In this document: in pieces, positions 23,004-33,747 of the stretch | How the letters are laid out: every line of letters begins with the position of its first letter | Position numbering within the stretch: position 1 is the stretch's first letter | DNA from: Patiria miniata | Taxonomy: Eukaryota > Echinodermata > Asteroidea > Valvatida > Asterinidae | Reading direction: 5' to 3' | Assembly: GCF_015706575.1 (NCBI RefSeq) | Contig: NW_024037072.1 | Location: 1,865,001-1,929,000 of the forward strand | DNA length: 64,000 nt | Made by a program: the position numbers and the translations under genes | The notes under the pieces: generated by a model | Told to the model about the DNA's origin: nothing | Databases searched by the model: none | Seen by the model: the letters and a program-made list of their open reading frames with translations, nothing else

Positions 23004-23910
23004 CATCAGATGTGTTATTTTAAAATTTGTGTAGTATTTTCTCTTAGTAATGATGTTTTTTCTTTCTTTTTTCAGAGACCCTGGATCACTGAGATTGCGT
23101 AGTGACAGTGCGAACTGCTACGTCTTTTTTTTGTTCGGTCGAACGTGTTTTAAGGGCATAGTTTTCTTTTTACGAATTTAGTATTTAAGACCTCTTTTTT
23201 TTTAAAGAAAGCTGATATTAAAAAATGAATTTTGTAATGTAAAAGTAATATTTTTCAACGTTCACTCACTCCATTTTTGGCATCATTTATTGAATAAAAA
23301 CTGCACATGGCACAAATCTCTTTGGGAAGATTTGGGGCCCTGAAAGTACAAATCTGAAGAGAAAATATATTACAGGAAACTTAAAAGAGTCACACGGACA
23401 TCGTTATTTAATTTATAATGATTCTTTAATATGTTGGTCATTTTTTGTACAATTAGTTCGGTAAATGTAAAAAAATCTTGTGCAGCTTAAATAAAGTTTC
23501 TGCGATAAGTTCAACTAGAATATTATTTTGGTAACAGAAATGTAGGATTTTTAATTATTTGTTTACATTTGAGGCATCAAGGAAGTAAACACGATAAAGG
23601 AAAATGGTGGCTCGTTTCATTCAGAGATGCTCTTTCTATAAGTTTTAGGGGACCAATTTGTTAGTTGATCCTTGGGTGTGAAAGATTGTTTGACCTTAGC
23701 AAATTGTAATTCAAGTGCAAGAGAAAGTTTTATTATCTTAAACAAAACTGAGCTAATCGGGTTTCGTCCTCGAAACTTGACATCCGATTCGATTCATCAT
23801 GAACTGTGTGACAGACCATCCGATCGATCGGTTTGAGCAGCAGAAAATGGTTCATCGAAAACCATCTGTAATATAAAAATAAAATAAATTGATAAAAGCA
23901 TGCATACTTT

Positions 23911-24160
23911 GGCCGATGAGTGCGCGCACAGGCCCGGCAAAAACGATGTCACCGTGCACGGTACGACCACGTTGGCCGATGAGTGCGCGCACAGGCCCGG
24001 CGAAAACGATGTCACCGTGCACGGACGACCACGTGGACCGGCGAGTGCGCGCACGGGCCCGGCAAAAACGATGTCACCGTGCACGGTACGACCACGTTGA
24101 CCAGCGAGTGCGCGCACAGGCTCTGCACAAACGATGTCACCGTGCACGGACAACCCGGCC
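23911..24160 (+). repeat. Four copies of a ~62-bp GC-rich repeat
   Basis: Units of 60-63 bp each contain two short palindromes, gtgcgcgcac and ccgtgcacgg, and the shared core aacgatgtcaccgtgcacgg. The unit length is not a multiple of three, so the long frames here are repeat artefacts. Confidence 0.9.
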
Positions 24161-24227
24161 ATATCCCTCCGATCTTCCGTTCGTTTCACTGATTTTCTTT
24201 TCGAAAATAGGCAACTATTTTGAGCTG

Positions 24228-24402
24228 CGGGTACGAGTTGACTCGGGTACGAGTCAACTCGGGTACGACTTGACTCGGATACGAGTTGACTGGGGTACGA
24301 CTTGACTCGGGTACGACCTAACTCGGGTACGACTTGACTTGGGTGTCAATTTTGGGGTACGAGTTGACTCGGGTACGAGTTAACTCGGGTACGAGTTGAC
24401 CC
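24228..24402 (-). repeat. 16-bp tandem array, right arm of foldback element
   Basis: About 11 units of the reverse complement (cgggtacgagttgact) mirror the left array; several carry gacttgact in place of gagttgact. Confidence 0.95.
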
Positions 24403-25080
24403 ATTTCCTCCGCAACGGTCCGAGTTTCAACTTCGTCAACATAGGCCTACTAGTACTAGTACTGCAGAAAATACCGATGAATTTAAACATTAAAGTACAA
24501 TCACTAGAGGCATTAAAAAACCTACTTACACTTTTCAAACGATACGGTTCCGGCAAAACTTAGTAAGAAGTGAAGATACTGACACACACAGGCCTACGCC
24601 ACCGGCGCTACTGCATGCATAACGTGTTGCTATAGTAATCGACAGCGCCCTCAACGATGGACTTGAGCCTGAAGGGGTGCACTGTACTGCGCGGGGTGCG
24701 GTACAATGCTAGCCCCTCCCGCCCGCCCTGGATGGTCCAATTCGCTGCTCGAAGATGTCACCGTCACGCGTCCTCCACAAGGACTTGTTTTATTTAGGCC
24801 TAATTTTTAGTATTTCAATGTATATGGTTTTTTTTGTTCAGTTTAAAGATCATCATGTTAAAATAATTTTATATATAAATACATTTTATATTTTTACAAA
24901 TACACAAAGTCCTGCATTAAAAAAAAATTCGCAGTGCAAACATAAGAAATCCTGCTTCTTAAGTCACAAAAAGAAATTCGTATCTACCAACTTCATAGAC
25001 AAACCTGCCTATTTTCCCGCGAGAAGATACATCCTTTTGTCAAACTTGGCAAATTGAATCTATTCGCCTTACTTACTTAA

Positions 25081-25495
25081 TAGCCTTACTTTTTTTGTTG
25101 AAATTTGGTCAAAAAATGACTTTTCTCAAAACGATGCAGAAATTCCTTTAGAGGTAAGAGGAGCATCAATCAACCTGCACACACCCAATATTTTGCAGAT
25201 TCGGACAAAAAAAATGGATTTTTAGAGAAAATATCCTATTTTTTGACTGATTTCACCCAAAATTTTCGTCCAACTTTCATTTTGAAAAGCACATCTGTCC
25301 AGAAATCGAATTAAAATGTGTTTTAGGGTCCTATGGGCATCTTTCCAGCAAGTTTGAAGAAATTTGATTTTTTTTGGCCAAAATTGGAAAAAATGCAAGG
25401 GTTAAAATACAAAATTATAGCTGCGGCTGTTCAAAGGGTTGAGGCAGTAAAGTGGGTCCGAAGTAGCATACGCCGGCCAAATCACGATTTGCATG
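25081..25495 (+). repeat. ~410-bp dispersed repeat, copy 1 of 3
   Basis: It begins cttactttttt...gaaatttgg and ends acgccggccaaatcacgatt. It is nearly identical to 27824-28236 and to the shorter copy 27500-27823 (shared blocks cttttctc..aaacgatgcag and catctgtccagaaatcg). Confidence 0.85.
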
Positions 25496-25700
25496 CCCTC
25501 AAATTCTTCAGTACTTGAGACTTCATCCCTGCCGCGCCGACTGACGAGACAAGCTTTTTACCACCGGCCGAAGTCGCCGGCTCGATTTTTCTTCGCACGT
25601 CCCCGCCTGGCTCGCTCTTAAAATCTGTAGCTAGCAGTTTGCAATTTGCCACTCCGCAAACACCCCTCTACCGCTGTGCCACTGACCGGGTGGGTGAAAT

Positions 25701-25996
25701 TAGTGGCGCACCCAAGGTGGGGGGGGGGGGGTTGACCCCTCCCACTCGTAGAGGTTGTTAATTTTTAATATATTTTTTTTTGGGGGGGGTCATTTTTTTG
25801 GTCCACGAATTGACCGATGTGTATGTGGCACATTTTCGAGTATTATAATAGGGGTGTAAGTGGCGCCACCAACGTCAAAATATTCCCCCTCCCCCCAAAA
25901 AGCCACCCAATTTGTTTGAAAAAAACCCCAAAATTTTGAGCACCCCCCCCCCCCCCCCCCCCCCCCCCCCTAGGTTAAATCCTGGGTGCGCTACTG
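25701..25996. mobile_element. hAT-like MITE with poly-C tract
   Basis: The termini tagtggcgcaccc and gggtgcgctactg are flanked by ggtgaaat (25693-25700) and ggtaaaat (25997-26004), a 7/8 match. A run of 28 C lies at 25943-25970. Same family as 6545-6788 and 8648-8928. Confidence 0.78.
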
Positions 25997-26499
25997 GGTA
26001 AAATAGGCGCCAAAGATATCGGGAAAGTAGGAACAAAAATATCCAGCTAGTTTGCAGGCCTTTACACAGTTTGAAAAGTTGGCTTTAAATTGCGCGCTCC
26101 AGTTCAGAAATTGCGCACACTATTCAAAACGAATAAGGATCCGAGCATCCCGCTCTTAATTTGAAAATCCAAATTAATTAATTGAACCAAAAACATCAGC
26201 TCATGTCGATGTCAAGCATTAAAAATAAAACATTTTTATGAAGCCACAATTTTGGGCGAATTTTTTTGGATTCTTTTTAACTTCTACAAAATTTACCAAT
26301 TGACGTAAAATGAACGGTTACCGTAGTCATATTGATCGAACGAAACTTAATTTTGATAATAATTATTATTTAATATTCATAGATTCACGACCTATACTTT
26401 TGATTCCTTTTGAAATACTACCGGAGACCTGCCGGGCAGATGTAAATATCCAACTAAAGCAAAGTTAAAAAAAAAAATAGAGGATTAAAAAAAATCAAA

Positions 26500-26805
26500 A
26501 AGTTATGTGCTAGCCAAGCATTCAGGGATCGGTCTGAGCCATGACAATGCCCCAGCCAACCCCTTAGCTCTCTTCTGGGATCTCGGTGTTCCCGGCCAAT
26601 ACACACTTCCTTCCCTGTCCATCCATGTAACCCCGGAGGGCCAGGCGCCATGTAAAAGCAAAGAGCTAAGGGAGGAACAGGGCGGCACCCTAAGCCCTGA
26701 TCCTCCGAGTGGACCACATGCCCTGAACCTGTACGAAGGCGCCAACCTGGAACTCACGGACAGTACCAGCCGCAGAGCTTACCGATTAAGCTAAGGTACC
26801 GTTGG
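26500..26805 (-). mobile_element. Possible tRNA-derived SINE, minus strand
   Basis: Read on the minus strand it starts with an A-box-like TTAGCTTAATCGGTAAGC, followed by a poor B-box match (gagttccaggtt). It is GC-rich relative to its AT-rich surroundings and has frames open in several directions, as repeats often do. Assignment is tentative. Confidence 0.4.
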
Positions 26806-26908
26806 TGTTTGACGACGGGAAATTAAACATCTTGTGCTAAATGTACTTAGAGTTACGCAACAGTGAACACTATTATTATGCAGGCTTTTTTGAGCTATCG
26901 GGTGCATT

Positions 26909-27094
26909 CAGGGGCGGATCCAGGATTTTTTGCCGGGGGGGGGGGGTTGGTCCGGGCACCTTAGATATTTATATCCGATTATTGAGGACAGGCGGACCGT
27001 GTCAATATTATATTTGATTAAAATTTATTTATTTTTCGTGTGTGTCTGACCGGTGGGGGGGGGGGTGTTTCGTCCCCCTCTGGATCCGCGCCTG
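26909..27094. mobile_element. MITE with CAGGGGCGGATCCAG termini
   Basis: CAGGGGCGGATCCAG at the left pairs with CTGGATCCGCGCCTG at the right, with G-runs just inside both ends. The CAG terminus resembles hAT elements, but no target duplication was found. Confidence 0.6.
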
Positions 27095-27499
27095 ACTTCT
27101 ACTATTTCGTATTTGGACAGATATACAGATTTTCAACTCCGTCACTACTATTTCAACAGTATCACGTCTTTAGAAATAAAACGATAATTTGTTTTTACGG
27201 ATTTCTTTCCTCAAAAATTATGTGAACAGTACGTTCTCATCCTTAATTCTATAAAGAACCAAAAACAAACATTTAAACGTAGATGAAAACAACATTAACC
27301 AGGACACCACATTACACTAGGGGGCCCTATTCACGATGTCCATATTTTATGTTTCGTACAATAACGCTTCGCTCGTAACCCCGCCCCGCAAACAGGGGCT
27401 AGGGCGCTGGGCCGGGAATTAAGGGCTGATGCCATTCACAGAATCTTGTGAAGGAAGTGGGGATGGCATTCTGGGTAACATATCATGACCTTACTTACT

Positions 27500-28236
27500 T
27501 AGCCTTACTTTTTTTGATGAAATTTGGCCAGAAAATGACTTTTCTCAAAACGATGCAGAAATTGCTTTAGAGGTAAGAGGAGCGTCAATTAACCTTCAAA
27601 CACCCAATATTTTGTATATTTGGGCAAAAATCATGGATTTTTAGAGAAAAACAAATCTAATTTCTGACTGATTTCACCCCAAATTTGCGTCCAAATTTCA
27701 TTTTCAAAAACACATCTGTCCAGAAATCGAATTGAAATGTGTTCTAGGATCCTTTAGGCATCTTTCCAGCAAGTTTGAAGCAATTTGATTTTTTGGCCAA
27801 AATTGGAAAAAATGCAAGGGGTTAGCCTTACTTTTTTGGTGAAATTTGGCCTAAAAAAATGACTTTTCTCCAAACGATGCAGAAATTCCTTTAGAGGTAA
27901 GAGGAGCATCAATCAACCTTCACACACCCAATATTTTGCAGATTCGGACAAAAATAATGGATTTTTAGAGAAAATATCCTAAATTTTGACTGATTTTACC
28001 CCAAATTTTCGTCCAACTTTCATTTTGAAAAGCACATCTGTCCAGAAATCGCACTGAAATGTGTTCTAGGGTCCTATCGGCATCTTTCCAGCAAGTTTGA
28101 AGAAATTTGATTTCTTTTGGCCAAAATTGGAAAAAATGCAAGGGTTAAAAGACAAAATTATAGCTGCGGCTGTTTAAAGGGTTGAGGCAGTAAAATGGGT
28201 CCGAAGTAGCATACGCCGGCCAAATCACGATTTGGA
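27500..28236 (+). repeat. ~410-bp dispersed repeat, copies 2 (truncated) and 3 in tandem
   Basis: Copy 2 (27500-27823) stops at aatgcaagg, and copy 3 (27824-28236) begins immediately with cttacttttttggtgaaatt and runs full length. The tandem join suggests unequal exchange or nested amplification. No terminal inverted repeats or coding frame were recognised. Confidence 0.8.
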
Positions 28237-29012
28237 AAAAATGCAAGGGGTTTTAAATTAGGCCCCAAAAAATAGTTGTGCTGCCGATTATACATGTTTT
28301 TCAAAAATAGGGTCGGTAGGTCGGTATTTTTTTTTTTTTGCCAATTTTTTTTTGTGCTGATTGAATGGCGGTATTCAATTGCGAATTTCAGCCTGAACTA
28401 TTTCCATTGCACTACGAAAGCTTTTTAAAAAAAAATGACTACAAAATGTGATTAAAACTGACCTTAATTATTGTCAAAATATTTATGGTCGATAAATCTT
28501 TAAAATTCAGGTCGTGCACACCATATGCACAACGCCAGTCATATCGCGCAGTCAAAATAAGCGTGCGTGATGCATGTACTTTAAACAACTTATTAGAGAG
28601 TTACGCAAAACTACTTTCCCGAGGAGTCACCACAATGCGACCAACACCCCAGAAACGCCGAGTACCGCCGGTGGGTCTCCATAGGGGCAGCAGACTAACA
28701 TGTACATTCCTTAGATGTATATGAATCTAAGATCACACAATGCAAGAATTCCATCGGTTACTTCCTGCAGCACTTAATGTGTTCTAAAACTATTTATTTA
28801 CAACATTTGAAAGGAAAACAATGATACAATTCTGCATAATTGTATTTGCAAAAAACTGTTGAAATTAAAAACTATACCAGAATACTATGGTAACATTTTC
28901 ATTACATGTAAATACATCATAGGGCCTACATGTTTTGAATTCAATAGACCTACCGATACTTATACCATAATACCCATTTGTTTTGGTATTCACAGACGTG
29001 ATGCATGAAGGT

Positions 29013-29340
29013 CGGTTCATACACACTGCGAGTGTGCGAAGCAAATCGACGGATTTAGCACGGAAAAGTTGTGGAATGTTCCACAATCCATCAGTCATTG
29101 CCATGAAATTATTCTTGCATTCTCAAACTTTCATTATCTGTAGCAGTGTAGTGCGTCCAGCCCAATTCCGTACTTCTCCTGCACACTGTCATGCGTCACG
29201 CTTAATGCAGCATTGCGCATGGATATTAAAATAAGATTGAAAAGACAGAGTTGAAAATGCGTTTGCGGTTCTTGGAGCGAAATCATGCCTTGACGTCACA
29301 AATTCGTGTTCACGTTTGAATCAAGCAAAGGTACGAACCG
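29013..29340. mobile_element. MITE of the GGTTCATAC family
   Basis: The ends ggttcatac and gtacgaacc are inverted, with inner gcgaa / ttcg-type pairing and a tgacgtcacaaatt block shared with the element at 51441-51585. Confidence 0.5.
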
Positions 29341-31714
29341 GACTATAATTCCCCATACACTTTTCACATTTACCTTTAAAAAAATCTAAACATTCCCTGA
29401 GTGTTTACACCTGTAAGTATGCCCAAATAATTGTCTTTCAGTATACAGTCAAATGCATTACAGGCCCGTATCCAGGTTAATGTGAGGGTGGGTCTTTTTA
29501 TCTTATATTTAAACTGAAGGTGCACCTTTTCCTTGCAAGACGCCTCGCATGCTTACAGTGAGAGTGTAACTTCAGTGAAACGTTATGTTAGAAGACACGA
29601 CATCAAAGGCCAAGTATAAAGAACGCATGCTTGTAGTAGGGAGGTGAAACACCACGTATTCTTGCGTGCGTTTACTTATTTTGACGGATAAGATTGATTA
29701 AAATGGCCAGCTAAAAATGTCAATTTGACCTCCCTCCGCTGCCCGATACAGGCCTGCATTAGTCAACGGAACACATTTTGTTGTTATCTGTTAGGGCATC
29801 TTGCATGCAAGTTGAATGACATTGGATACATAAAAAAACATACACAGAATGTTATTCGGTTGTTTCCGTATTCATAGGGTGTCGCCTTCGGCTCTGCGAG
29901 GCAAAAGCTGTGGTGCGAAAAACAGATCATTACTACGTCCAATTCATACAATTATAGTTGATCAAAATAACTGAGCCGTTGCACGATCACAACTTGATGT
30001 TGCACGATCACAACTCAACGAAATGTTTCCCTGTACTCCATGCGACAAAGGAAAACAATCTCCTGGAAATTCTGTTCAATATTGTTACAGTTAGAAAAAT
30101 TTGCTGACTCTTAGAAGAACCCACTGCTTCCGGTTCGGAAGTACCCGGATTTTGTTCTAAAATACTGTCATACTCCCACCCGTATGTTTGCATATTTAAT
30201 ATTCATATGTTTGTGTTTCTTTTAAAACAAGCTTTGGTCAAATTTCAACCTGAAGTGCCACAAAAGTAAACCAAATAATAATAATAATAAATAAATTAAA
30301 AAAATAATAATAAATTTTAAAAAAGGGATTTGGCTGTCAAAACTAAATGAAAGTGCAGCCAAATCAGCCCTTCCATAGATATTACATTTTAATTTCAAAA
30401 ATGAGGTAGACAAAATGGCGGATAAACATCGCCCGTGCAGGGTAAAGTCTATATACATACACAACATTTTATATTCTCGTAATATAGCTTTATATATTTT
30501 TTCTGTAAACTTCTAGTAAACTTTACACGAGTTATTCCTGATTTTAATGAGACTGATCTCAGTCGCACGAATTCTTTGGACATGTCACTAACATATTTCC
30601 TGAATATAATCTACGACTTCAAAGTAATTTAACCTTACTTTTACGAATATTACGTACAATTAATGTATAAGTGAAACAAACAGCTGCAATGGTTGCATAA
30701 TTTATAATAATTTACATCAACGCCACGATAATTTAAAAGCCAAACGAAATATTTACGTTGTATTTTACATGCCTACCAAAGCTCTGAATTTGGTAGGATA
30801 TATACATTCACCTAACGCAGGCTAATCCAATCTTTACTTTGTTCAAATTTCAAGATTAAAAAAATTCAGTATTCCAAAGAATAACATGAAAATTGTACTG
30901 GATAAACCGGTTGGCAGGTCTAACTAGAAACTAATGAAGTGATATGTTCTTGACGAGACAGTCATTCACCAATGGCTACATTAAAATCGATTACAATGAA
31001 ATATGGTACAAAATGATTAACACTACTGTTGTACGAAAAGACAAAATCATCCTTGGGAACTCTTTGGGTTTTGGCAAGAAATCAAAGGAGTGCATTTGCA
31101 CCCTTTTTTCAGAGTTTTTTTTTTCAAAAAGATACTGCAACAGCAAACTGCGCAATCCAGGAGCAGATTTCACGAAATTGTAGACAATGGCAAAAACTCT
31201 GCTTACTGTGTTTTCTTTAATCCGTGACGTAATTTAGAGGGGTTCCACCCGATTCCGAAGCGAGTCAGAAACAAAAAATGTTTTCATAAATGGCGGGCCG
31301 AATTCGTTCACTCTCTGTTTAGTGACTGATATGAAATCGTACACAAACTGCGGTAATAAAATATGTCATCATCCTCATCCAAGACGTTTAAAATATACGC
31401 CAAAGTTCTGAAATCAATCGCAGGCGTACTACAGACTGCACAACATTGAAGAGTTTCAAACTCTCCCATACATGCAACCCAGTTTAACAAGTTGAACTGG
31501 TTGAGACACAAATGCAGATTGACACACATCGCGTAAGTTATAACCAACTGCTGCTTGCTGCACTTCTAAAGGTTCAAACCCCGAGAAACATAAGAGGTTA
31601 CTCATGACTTGTGAAGGAGCAGGAAAGGCTGAGGAAGAATAAATACTAGGCGGGATAAAGATCAGAAAACCTGGAAGATGGATCATCATCATACACGCAT
31701 TATTTTCTAGCATT

Positions 31715-33747
31715 TTATAACGTTGTGTTACAGTCGTCGAACATTTCCAGAAATAGTTGTGGTATCTCCTGGGACTTGTCCAATTTGATGCAGAGCAGTC
31801 TTTCTGCGTGGCGGGCGCTAATGGTGCGCAGATCGGTGATCTGTGAGCGACAAAAAGAAACAAACGATCTTTGAGACAGGTTTGAAAATTCACTAGCTAT
31901 GAGGTTGAAGGGCGCTGCTCCACATGCATACAAAACACTGTTTCACATCCGTGGATCTGGAGGAAAGATCATCTCGTACTCGGAAGATTTTTTCCATACA
32001 TAGTGGTCTGTTTATGCCTGAGAAACGTCAATAAGAGTGTGGATTTTGGGTTTTTTTTGTTCCGTTTTTCTATTATAGCTGCCCATTATTCTTATTAACG
32101 TATAATACTAAGGGGTTATAATTCGAAGGTTCTTGGCTGGGAGGAATTGTCTTTCCAAATTCCAGGAGGGGTCTGAAAGTAAGAAGCAGCCGATTTATAA
32201 ATTACCTTCATAAGAATCTTCGCCCAGTGTACTGGTGTCGTCGGTCGTGTTTCATTGATGAAATGCTGGAAGGCCGTCAGCAGAGTGTCTTGGAGCAACT
32301 CCACCGATTTAGCATCTTTAAGTCCGGGTCGGTCTTTGGAGAAATTGTAAAATAAAAAAAATAATTAAGCACGGTACAATCTTAAAACACGTTGGTTTTG
32401 TGTAGAAGATTTTTAGTTCTCTGGGTAGTTTTGGCCAGAAACTCCACATATTTTCTTAAACATCCTCCACTATGCAGAAAACAGAGGACACATTCTTTGT
32501 ATCTCAACTCTCAACAGGCACCGTGCAGGTCCCAAGTAAAGTGTAGCTAGTCTTTATCTCCCTAAATCCCGTCAAATGTTCTGAACCTCCTGAGGGCTGT
32601 AGCTTCAAAGGATCTGAGAGAGTTTGGAGTTAGGACAATTCAATTGTCTCTTTCTCAGAGCCTGTCAGTGCCTGCCAATCAGCCATTAATTAACCGGTTA
32701 GACCACAATTTCTGGTTAGGTGACCATGGTAGCTTAGGTCAATCTCGTTTACAAGCACAACGAGATATGTATAGACCCAAAGGTTGGCGCGGTTTATGCC
32801 AAAAGCCTGGCCGTTCCATTATATTGGTCCCTTGCAACTTACCCCCAGCTATGAGTAGAACGGCCGCCAGGAGCGCCATTTCCGTCTCGGTCAGCTGAAG
32901 CCTGGCCAACCCCACCGCGAAGTCGAAGATGGGCTCCACAAGCTCGCCGAGGGCACCCTGCTTCAACTCGGACTTGTCCAGGGGCATGCCGTTGGAGAAG
33001 ATCAGCTGCTGGGTGTCAGGGTCGTACTTCTGGGCGATTCGTAGGCACATGATCTCCATACAGCACGACTTGAGGAGCAAGACCTGGTCTTCATGATTCA
33101 GCTGAATCGATCAAATTAACAAAACAATAAATGAAATATTGGAGCTTTTACATTAAACGTAAAATGCAAAATTGTGCACTTGTATATATTTTGACACCCA
33201 CATGATCAGCTATATTTACGCATTTTGCCCAAAGGTTTGACTAATTTGGTAAACCCTTTCATGCACAGAGAGCTATATGTATTAACGTTTTGATGATTTT
33301 TACCCACGCCTGCCTATTTTGTTTTGGTCGAGGAATCCTAATTTGGAAAGGCAAATCAATAAAGGTAATCATTGGCTCGTAGTAAGTTTTGTCATGACCT
33401 ACATCTTTTGTATTACACTTGATCAAGTTTGTTAAAATTAGGCCGATCATTCTGGAACACGTTAACGTTAGTTAAAACGAGACTGAAATCAAGGCTAAAA
33501 CCTTGCTAATGCGAACCTCTGAAAAGACGCGATCTACCGTTTTGAGACTATTCAGAAACTGGGAATAATTCCTGAAGATTAGGTTGGGATAAGAAACTGG
33601 CATTACCCTTACCTCTTTGAAACCCGGCACCCTCTTGGCGAATTCTACCACCTTGACAATAGAGGGCGTCATGATCTCAGCTAGGTTCATTAAAGCAGTT
33701 TTGTCATCCTCTGCCTTGACCCGTTTGGTATCTGGCTCTCCACCGTC
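31715..33747 (-). CDS. THR: Receptor ligand-binding domain exons
   Basis: Four exons: 33747-33613 (helix 3: [15 protein letters not shown]), 33101-32843 (helices 3-8: [18 protein letters not shown] through AVLLIAG), 32333-32206 ([14 protein letters not shown] through KILMK) and 31840-31715 (ITDLR, ARHAERL, AF-2). By alignment to human TR-beta, the helix-3 coactivator lysine (K288), R316, N331 and H435 are retained, while the carboxylate-anchoring R282 and R320 both read lysine. The AF-2 glutamate is present (LFLEMF). Confidence 0.92.

Larger units (their letters stand above)
22494..24408. mobile_element. TU-like foldback transposon, about 1.9 kb, non-autonomous
   Basis: A left array of a 16-bp unit (gtcaactcgtacccga, about 12 copies, 22499-22690) is mirrored by a right array of its reverse complement (24228-24402). 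The element is flanked by a perfect 9-bp direct repeat, TCCGCAACG (22485-22493 and 24409-24417). The interior holds a 159-bp hairpin (22845-23003), AT-rich sequence and four copies of a ~62-bp repeat (23911-24160). No transposase-like frame is present. This matches foldback elements such as sea-urchin TU, whose inverted repeats are built from short tandem units and which make 8-bp-class target duplications. The similarity is architectural; no sequence comparison was made. Confidence 0.85.
24600..31714. other. Repeat-rich intergenic region, no gene seen
   Basis: This region lies between the presumed promoter of the small minus-strand gene and the 3' end of the nuclear receptor. It holds three copies of a ~400-bp repeat, hAT-like MITEs, a SINE-like segment and a GTTCATAC-ended MITE. 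The remainder is AT-rich with only short frames that show no recognisable domain. Confidence 0.6.

Noticed and set aside
23797..24305. Overlapping long open frames on both strands (up to about 138 codons) with Ala/Arg/Gly-rich repeats
   Set aside because: They result from the ~62-bp tandem repeat inside the foldback element, are open in several frames at once, and have no start or splice context.
26454..26794. Frames of 84-95 codons on both strands with Pro/Gly-rich sequence
   Set aside because: The segment has a SINE-like composition, with a tRNA A-box-like start on the minus strand, and no protein family is recognisable.
31456..31893. Minus-strand 145-codon frame overlapping the receptor's last exon region
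   Set aside because: It runs in another frame across the receptor's last exon and its 3' UTR; the exon 31840-31715 explains the coding signal.
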